DNA of 64,000 nucleotides from an uncultured Microbacterium sp. (lineage in GTDB: Bacteria; Actinomycetota; Actinomycetes; Actinomycetales; Microbacteriaceae): positions 62,001 through 126,000 of the forward strand of contig NZ_CAMFHZ010000003.1 of assembly GCF_945952435.1 (NCBI RefSeq). Reading direction: 5' to 3'. A model generated the notes under the pieces. The model made no database searches. It had not been told where the DNA came from and saw nothing but the letters and a program-made list of their open reading frames with translations. Positions within the stretch are counted from its first letter, which is position 1. Each line of letters starts with the position of its first letter. Made by a program: the position numbers and the translations under genes. Positions 60,165 through 64,000 of this stretch are shown here, piece after piece.

Positions 60165-61610
60165 TTGAGACGTGCCAAAATCGTGGCCACTCTTGGACCC
60201 GCAACCTCGACCTACGAGACCGTGCGGGCCATCATCGACGCCGGCGTCGACGTCGCTCGACTGAACCTCAGCCACGGGGACTACTCCGTGCACGAGAACA
60301 ACTACGCGAACGTGCGGCGCGCCGCCGACGACTCCGGGCGCGCGGTCGCCGTCCTCGTCGACCTGCAGGGGCCGAAGATCCGCCTCGGCAGGTTCGAGAA
60401 CGGTCCCTACGAGCTCGCCGTCGGCGACATCTTCAAGATCACCACCGAGGACATCCTCGGCAACAAGGAGATCTGCGGAACGACCTTCAAGGGGCTGCCC
60501 CAGGACGTCAAGCCCGGAGACTTCCTTCTCATCGACGACGGCAAGGTGCGCGTCGAGGTGATCGACACCGATGGCACGGTCGTCACGACTCGCGTCGTCG
60601 TCGCCGGCGCCGTCTCGAACAACAAGGGAATCAACCTGCCGGGCGTGGCGGTCAGCGTCCCGGCGCTGAGCGAGAAGGACGAGCAGGATCTCCGGTGGGG
60701 CCTGCGCACGGGCGCCGACCTCATCGCCCTCTCCTTCGTGCGCAACGCCGCCGATGTCGACCGCGTGCACGAGATCATGGCGGAGGAGGGCGTCCGCGTC
60801 CCCGTCATCGCGAAGATCGAGAAGCCGCAGGCCGTCGACGCGCTCGAGGAGATCGTCGACGCCTTCGACGGCATCATGGTCGCCCGCGGCGACCTCGGCG
60901 TCGAGCTCCCGCTGGAGGCCGTGCCGATCGTGCAGAAGCGCGCGGTCGAGTTGGCCCGACGCATGGCGAAGCCCGTCATCGTCGCCACGCAGATGCTCGA
61001 GTCGATGATCTCGAGCCCCGTCCCGACCCGTGCGGAGACCAGCGACGTCGCCAACGCGGTCCTCGACGGCGCCGACGCGGTCATGCTCTCGGGCGAGACC
61101 AGCGTGGGGGAGTACCCGGTCGTGGTCGTCGAGACCATGGCGCGCATCGTCGAGTCGACCGAGGAGCACGGCCTCGAGCGGATCCATCCGCTGACCACCA
61201 AGCCGCGCACCCAGGGCGGCGCGATCACGCTCGCCGCGCTGGAGGTCGCCGAGTTTGTCGACGCGAAGTTCCTCTGCGTCTTCACGCAGTCCGGCGACTC
61301 CGCCCGGCGTCTTTCCCGGCTGCGTCCGCGCATCCCCATGCTCGCGTTCACGCCGGATCCCGCGATCCGTCGTCGTATGGCCGTCACGTGGGGCATCCAC
61401 ACGACGCTCGTGGACGAGGTCACGCACACCGACATGATGTTCCACCAGGTGGACGAGCACCTGCTCGGCACCGGTCTCGCGGAGGAGGGCGACAAGGTCG
61501 TCGTGATCTCCGGATCCCCTCCCGGGATCGTCGGATCCACGAACGACGTCCGCATCCACCAGGTGGGCGACGCCGCGAGCGGCGCAGCACCGGCCTACCA
61601 GGCCAGGTAG
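60165..61610 (+). CDS. pyk: Pyruvate kinase
   Basis: The last step of glycolysis. I place the start at the TTG at 60165, with CGGAG 7 nt upstream; the N-terminus MRRAKIVATLGPATS then matches the usual start of actinobacterial enzymes. A GTG at 60126 would add 13 residues with no homology I recognise. The protein has 481 residues. The catalytic Lys is in VIAKIEKPQAVDAL near 207-220. The metal-binding VARGDLGVEL lies near 230-242, and the C-terminal allosteric domain spans ~340-470. A strong terminator follows. Confidence 0.93.
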   Translation: MRRAKIVATLGPATSTYETVRAIIDAGVDVARLNLSHGDYSVHENNYANVRRAADDSGRAVAVLVDLQGPKIRLGRFENGPYELAVGDIFKITTEDILGNKEICGTTFKGLPQDVKPGDFLLIDDGKVRVEVIDTDGTVVTTRVVVAGAVSNNKGINLPGVAVSVPALSEKDEQDLRWGLRTGADLIALSFVRNAADVDRVHEIMAEEGVRVPVIAKIEKPQAVDALEEIVDAFDGIMVARGDLGVELPLEAVPIVQKRAVELARRMAKPVIVATQMLESMISSPVPTRAETSDVANAVLDGADAVMLSGETSVGEYPVVVVETMARIVESTEEHGLERIHPLTTKPRTQGGAITLAALEVAEFVDAKFLCVFTQSGDSARRLSRLRPRIPMLAFTPDPAIRRRMAVTWGIHTTLVDEVTHTDMMFHQVDEHLLGTGLAEEGDKVVVISGSPPGIVGSTNDVRIHQVGDAASGAAPAYQAR

Positions 61611-61614
61611 CGGA

Positions 61615-61659
61615 CACGAGGAGGGGCCGGTTCCACACGGGGGCCGGCCCCTCCTCGTG
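61615..61659 (+). terminator. pyk terminator, perfect 16-bp stem
   Basis: Arms 61615-61630 and 61644-61659 pair over 16 bp without mismatch around a 13-nt loop. It begins 5 nt after the pyk stop and precedes the tRNA promoter. There is no U-tract. Confidence 0.85.
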
Positions 61660-61692
61660 CCGCGGCGCGCCCGGGCGTCGCGGCACGTACGG

Positions 61693-61698
61693 TACAGT
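61693..61698 (+). promoter_or_regulatory. -10 box TACAGT for tRNA-Leu
   Basis: TACAGT predicts a start near 61705, two bases before the mature tRNA 5' end. Confidence 0.5.
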
Positions 61699-61706
61699 CG
61701 ATCCGG

Positions 61707-61789
61707 GCCGGCGTGGCGGAATGGCAGACGCGGAGCACTCAAAATGCTTTGTCCGAAAGGGCATGTGGGTTCGAGTCCCACCGCCGGTA
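61707..61789 (+). tRNA. tRNA-Leu (anticodon CAA)
   Basis: An 83-nt tRNA that reads TTG codons; the anticodon is at 61740-61742. By hand folding: acceptor 61707-61713 with 61782-61788, D-stem GCG/CGC, anticodon stem GAGCA/TGCTT, a class II variable arm TGTCC-GAAA-GGGCA, and a T-arm GTGGG/CCCAC with TTCGAGT. The discriminator is A61789. Position 1-72 is a G-U wobble, and the 3' CCA is not encoded. Confidence 0.93.
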
Positions 61790-61816
61790 CAGAACACTTC
61801 GCACAGCGTGCACCGA

Positions 61817-61822
61817 TAGGAT
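61817..61822 (+). promoter_or_regulatory. -10 box TAGGAT of leaderless pdtaR promoter
   Basis: TAGGAT is followed by 7 nt and the GTG at 61830. An in-frame ATG at 61821 lies inside the box, so it would not be transcribed from this promoter. Confidence 0.55.
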
Positions 61823-61829
61823 GGAATCC

Positions 61830-62447
61830 GTGACCGAAGAGCAGCAGCCTGAGCAGCCCGCCTCGTCCGCCCCGCGACGCGTGGTCGTCGCCGAGGACGA
61901 GTCGCTGATCCGCCTCGACATCGTCGAGATCCTCCGCGACAACGGGTTCGACGTCGTCGGCGAGGCCGGAGACGGCGAGACCGCGGTGCAGCTGGCGACC
62001 GAGCTGCGTCCCGACCTGGTCATCATGGACGTGAAGATGCCGCAGCTGGACGGCATCAGCGCCGCCGAGAAGCTGCACAAGGGCAACATCGCACCGGTGG
62101 TGCTGCTGACGGCGTTCAGCCAGAAGGAGCTCGTCGAGCGTGCGAGCGAGGCGGGCGCGCTGGCGTACGTCGTCAAGCCGTTCACGCCCAACGACCTTCT
62201 TCCCGCGATCGAGATCGCTCTGGCCCGTCACGAGCAGATCATCACGCTCGAGGCCGAGGTCGCCGACATGGTCGAGCGCTTCGAGACCCGCAAACTCGTC
62301 GACCGGGCGAAGGGCCTGCTCAACGAGAAGATGGGACTCAGCGAGCCCGAGGCGTTCCGCTGGATCCAGAAGGCGTCGATGGATCGCCGCCTCACCATGC
62401 AGGACGTCGCGAAGGCGATCATCGAGCAGCTGGCCCCCAAGAAGTAA
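61830..62447 (+). CDS. pdtaR: ANTAR-domain response regulator PdtaR
   Basis: A two-component regulator whose output domain binds RNA to prevent termination. The protein has 205 residues. The receiver domain (about 16-133) has the acidic pair E22-D23, phosphoacceptor D67 in IMDVKMPQLDG and K116. The ANTAR domain (about 142-200) contains LVDRAKGLLNEKMGLSEPEAFRWIQ. Length and order match mycobacterial PdtaR (Rv1626), which is also near polA. The partner kinase PdtaS is not in the window. Confidence 0.9.
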   Translation: MTEEQQPEQPASSAPRRVVVAEDESLIRLDIVEILRDNGFDVVGEAGDGETAVQLATELRPDLVIMDVKMPQLDGISAAEKLHKGNIAPVVLLTAFSQKELVERASEAGALAYVVKPFTPNDLLPAIEIALARHEQIITLEAEVADMVERFETRKLVDRAKGLLNEKMGLSEPEAFRWIQKASMDRRLTMQDVAKAIIEQLAPKK

Positions 62448-62451
62448 CCGC

Positions 62452-62994
62452 GTGGATCTCGGTTCCGGGATCCGGCTCCGTCCTCTGCGTCCCGGCGATG
62501 GCGCCCCGCTCGCCACAGCCTACCGCCGCAATCGTGCGCACCTCGCTCCCTGGGAGCCCGCGCGCACGGAGGACTTCTACACCGCGTCCCGGCAGACGAG
62601 AGCCGTCTCGCACACCCTTCGCGAAGTGAGTGTCGGCCGCAGCGCGGCCTACGTGCTCTCCGATGACGAGGAGCGTATCGTCGGGCGGGTGAACCTCAGC
62701 GACGTCGTCCGCGGCGCCTTCGACAGCTGTCACCTCGGGTACTGGATCGACGCCACGTTGACCGGGCGGGGGCTCGCGCAGCGTGCCGTCGCGGAAGTCG
62801 CTCGGCGGGCCCGCGACGAGTGGGGGCTGCACCGGATCCAGGCGGCGACGCTGCTGCACAACGCGGCCTCGCAGCGGGTGCTGCGCGCGACCGGGTTCAG
62901 CGAGATCGGTTGCGCGCCCCGCTATCTGCGGATCGCCGGGGAGTGGCAGGACCACCTGCTGTTCCAGCGGATCCTGGCCGACTCGCCGTCCTGA
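62452..62994 (+). CDS. RimJ/RimL-type GNAT N-acetyltransferase
   Basis: A 180-residue acetyltransferase resembling those that act on ribosomal protein N-termini. The opening GIRLRPLRPGDGAPLATAYR is near residues 5-24. The acetyl-CoA site GRGLAQRAVAEV lies near 104-115, and the end-of-domain signature NAASQRVLRATGFSEIG near 136-152. The GTG start is 4 nt after pdtaR, with a weak ribosome-binding site. It is convergent with the downstream thioesterase gene. The substrate is unknown. Confidence 0.88.
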   Translation: MDLGSGIRLRPLRPGDGAPLATAYRRNRAHLAPWEPARTEDFYTASRQTRAVSHTLREVSVGRSAAYVLSDDEERIVGRVNLSDVVRGAFDSCHLGYWIDATLTGRGLAQRAVAEVARRARDEWGLHRIQAATLLHNAASQRVLRATGFSEIGCAPRYLRIAGEWQDHLLFQRILADSPS

Positions 62995-63028
62995 GCGGGG
63001 TCCGTCCCTGGCCGGCTCCCGCCCCGCT
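62994..63028. terminator. Possible bidirectional terminator between convergent genes
   Basis: AGCGGGG (62994-63000) pairs with CCCCGCT (63022-63028) around a GC-rich 21-nt interior. It lies between the stops of the plus-strand GNAT gene and the minus-strand thioesterase gene. Confidence 0.4.
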
Positions 63029-63036
63029 GCCCGGAC

Positions 63037-63465
63037 TCAGCCCCGGGGCAGGTCCTTGATCATGTTGGTGATCCGGATGGTCGAGCACCGTCGGCCGCGA
63101 TCGTCGCTGACGACGATCTCGTGCACCGTGACGCTGCGTCCGAGGTGGATCGGCGTGCAGACCCCGGTGACGTGGCCGCTCGTCGCCGAGCGAGTGTGCG
63201 TGGCGTTGATGTCGAGGCCCACGGCGAGGCGGTCGGGCCCGGCGTGCAGATTCGCCGCCATCGATCCGAGCGATTCGCCGAGCACGACGTAGGCGCCGCC
63301 GTGCATGAGTCCGACCGGCTGGGTGTTTCCCTCGACCGGCATCGTCGCGACGCATCGATCGATCGAGAACTCGACCCAGCTCAGGCCCATCTTCTCCGCG
63401 AGGGCGCCCATGCCCCGGGCGGCGGCCCACTCCAGTCCGTCGCCGGGCAGCACGTCGTCGCTCAC
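63037..63465 (-). CDS. PaaI-type hotdog-fold thioesterase
   Basis: A 142-residue acyl-CoA thioesterase of the PaaI/DUF4442-like hotdog family. The active-site motif GLMHGGAYVVLGESLGSMAA near residues 53-72 carries the conserved HGG. Strands such as VGLDINATHTRSATSGHVTG follow. The minus-strand GTG at 63465 has GAGGAGG upstream. The gene is divergent from polA. The natural substrate is unknown; similar genes sit near polA in other actinobacteria. Confidence 0.88.
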   Translation of the reverse strand: MSDDVLPGDGLEWAAARGMGALAEKMGLSWVEFSIDRCVATMPVEGNTQPVGLMHGGAYVVLGESLGSMAANLHAGPDRLAVGLDINATHTRSATSGHVTGVCTPIHLGRSVTVHEIVVSDDRGRRCSTIRITNMIKDLPRG

Positions 63466-63501
63466 GCGGATCCTCCTCGAAGTGATGTCCGTGGTCCTCG
63501 T

Positions 63502-63507
63502 TAGGCT
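63502..63507 (+). promoter_or_regulatory. -10 box TAGGCT of leaderless polA promoter
   Basis: TAGGCT is followed by GGAGGT and then GTG at 63514 with no gap. The GGAGGT abuts the start codon, so it cannot act as a normal ribosome-binding site, and a leaderless message fits. Confidence 0.6.
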
Positions 63508-63513
63508 GGAGGT

Positions 63514-64000
63514 GTGACGGACTCCGCAAAGCCTACCCTCATGGTCGTCGACGGCCACTCGCTCGCATACCGGGCGTTCTTCGCCCTGCCGGTGGAGAAC
63601 TTCACGACGAAGGACAACCAGCACACGAACGCCATCTACGGCTTCCTGTCCATGCTGGTGAACCTCATCAAGGCCGAGCGTCCCACGCACATGGCGATCG
63701 CCTTCGATACCTCCCGCCACTCCTTCCGCACCGACGAGTACCCGGAGTACAAGGCCACGCGGTCCGAGACGCCGTCCGAGTTCCGCGGTCAGATCCCGCT
63801 GCTGCAGGACTGCCTCGCGGCGATGTCGATCCCGGTGCTCACGAAGGAAGGGATCGAGGCCGACGACATCCTCGCGACCCTCGCCGCACAGGGCTCCGCG
63901 CAGGGCTACGACGTGCTCGTGGTCTCGGGCGATCGCGACACCATCCAACTCGTGAACGACGAGGTGACGCTGCTGTACCCGAACGTCCAGGGGGTCTCGC
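63514..64000 (+). CDS. polA: DNA polymerase I, N-terminal part (3' end beyond window)
   Basis: The first 162 codons of DNA polymerase I, which removes primers and fills gaps. The window holds the start of the 5'-3' exonuclease domain: MVVDGHSLAYRAFFALP near residues 10-26, a FEN-type nuclease signature, and IEADDILATLA near 116-126 with the metal-binding acidic residues. VVSGDRDTIQLV follows near 140. The GTG start fits the -10 box 6 nt upstream. The polymerase domain lies outside the window. Confidence 0.95.
   Translation, partial: MTDSAKPTLMVVDGHSLAYRAFFALPVENFTTKDNQHTNAIYGFLSMLVNLIKAERPTHMAIAFDTSRHSFRTDEYPEYKATRSETPSEFRGQIPLLQDCLAAMSIPVLTKEGIEADDILATLAAQGSAQGYDVLVVSGDRDTIQLVNDEVTLLYPNVQGVS

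Noticed and set aside
61821..61829. ATG at 61821 as pdtaR start
   Set aside because: It lies within the predicted -10 box, so that promoter could not produce a transcript carrying it. The GTG at 61830 keeps the 7-nt leaderless spacing.
61681..64000. tRNA-Leu as possible integration site (attB) for a mobile element
   Set aside because: No integrase, no repeated tRNA 3' end and no compositional break downstream; the next genes are ordinary backbone genes.

Overview
The window is a dense stretch of high-GC actinobacterial chromosome, most likely from Microbacteriaceae and probably Microbacterium. This is inferred from the GC-rich third codon positions, frequent GTG starts, 4-bp stop/start overlaps and gene order (ruvCAB-yajC-secDF-rel; rpsD-alaS-ruvX-mltG-aro; pyr operon-gmk-rpoZ; pyk-pdtaR-polA). 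A NamH-type muramate hydroxylase also fits a genus known for N-glycolylated peptidoglycan. There is no rRNA, CRISPR array, insertion sequence, prophage or integrase, and no gene-free gap longer than 300 bases. It reads as stable housekeeping backbone. Layout: 1-1.85 kb, an EamA transporter (cut by the window edge) divergent from a LysR regulator. 1.96-9.85 kb, Holliday-junction genes ruvC, ruvA, ruvB, then yajC-secD-secF (Sec export) and the (p)ppGpp enzyme rel. 9.83-12.5 kb, a minus-strand block with an AbiEi-like protein, a DUF349 protein and a small membrane protein. 12.6-20 kb, rarA, rpsD, a small membrane protein, alaS, ruvX and mltG. 19.9-25.7 kb, the shikimate genes aroE-aroC-aroK-aroB-(GNAT)-aroQ, then efp and nusB. 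25.8-30.4 kb, a large SNF2-type helicase and namH. 30.5-40.4 kb, the pyrimidine operon pyrR-pyrB-pyrC-(PH-like protein)-carA-carB-pyrF, continuing into a fused mIHF-guanylate kinase and rpoZ. 40.5-46.9 kb, metK, a helicase-dead PriA, fmt, rsmB and rpe. 46.9-53 kb, hisE-hisG-hisF-hisI, a Trp-associated membrane protein, a HGxxPAAW protein, trpC-trpB-trpA and lgt. 54-60 kb, glutamate synthase gltB-gltD. 60-64 kb, pyk, tRNA-Leu(CAA), the ANTAR regulator pdtaR, a GNAT enzyme, a convergent hotdog thioesterase and the start of polA. The aro genes make chorismate, which the trp genes draw on. PyrR controls de novo UMP synthesis through an RNA element overlapping its own ribosome-binding site. GltBD supplies glutamate, while CarAB, TrpE-type and His enzymes elsewhere use glutamine. 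Regulatory signals stand out more than new gene content. At least eight genes have a TANNNT -10 box exactly 6-7 nt before the start codon, implying leaderless mRNAs. A LexA-like SOS box overlaps the 3' end of ruvC ahead of ruvA, and long hairpins mark several operon ends or leaders. The most notable gene-level features are the mIHF-Gmk fusion, the likely namH, the helicase-dead PriA, the apparent absence of trpE and coaBC from positions where relatives often carry them, and a GNAT gene translationally coupled between aroB and aroQ. I found no clear undescribed multigene system.
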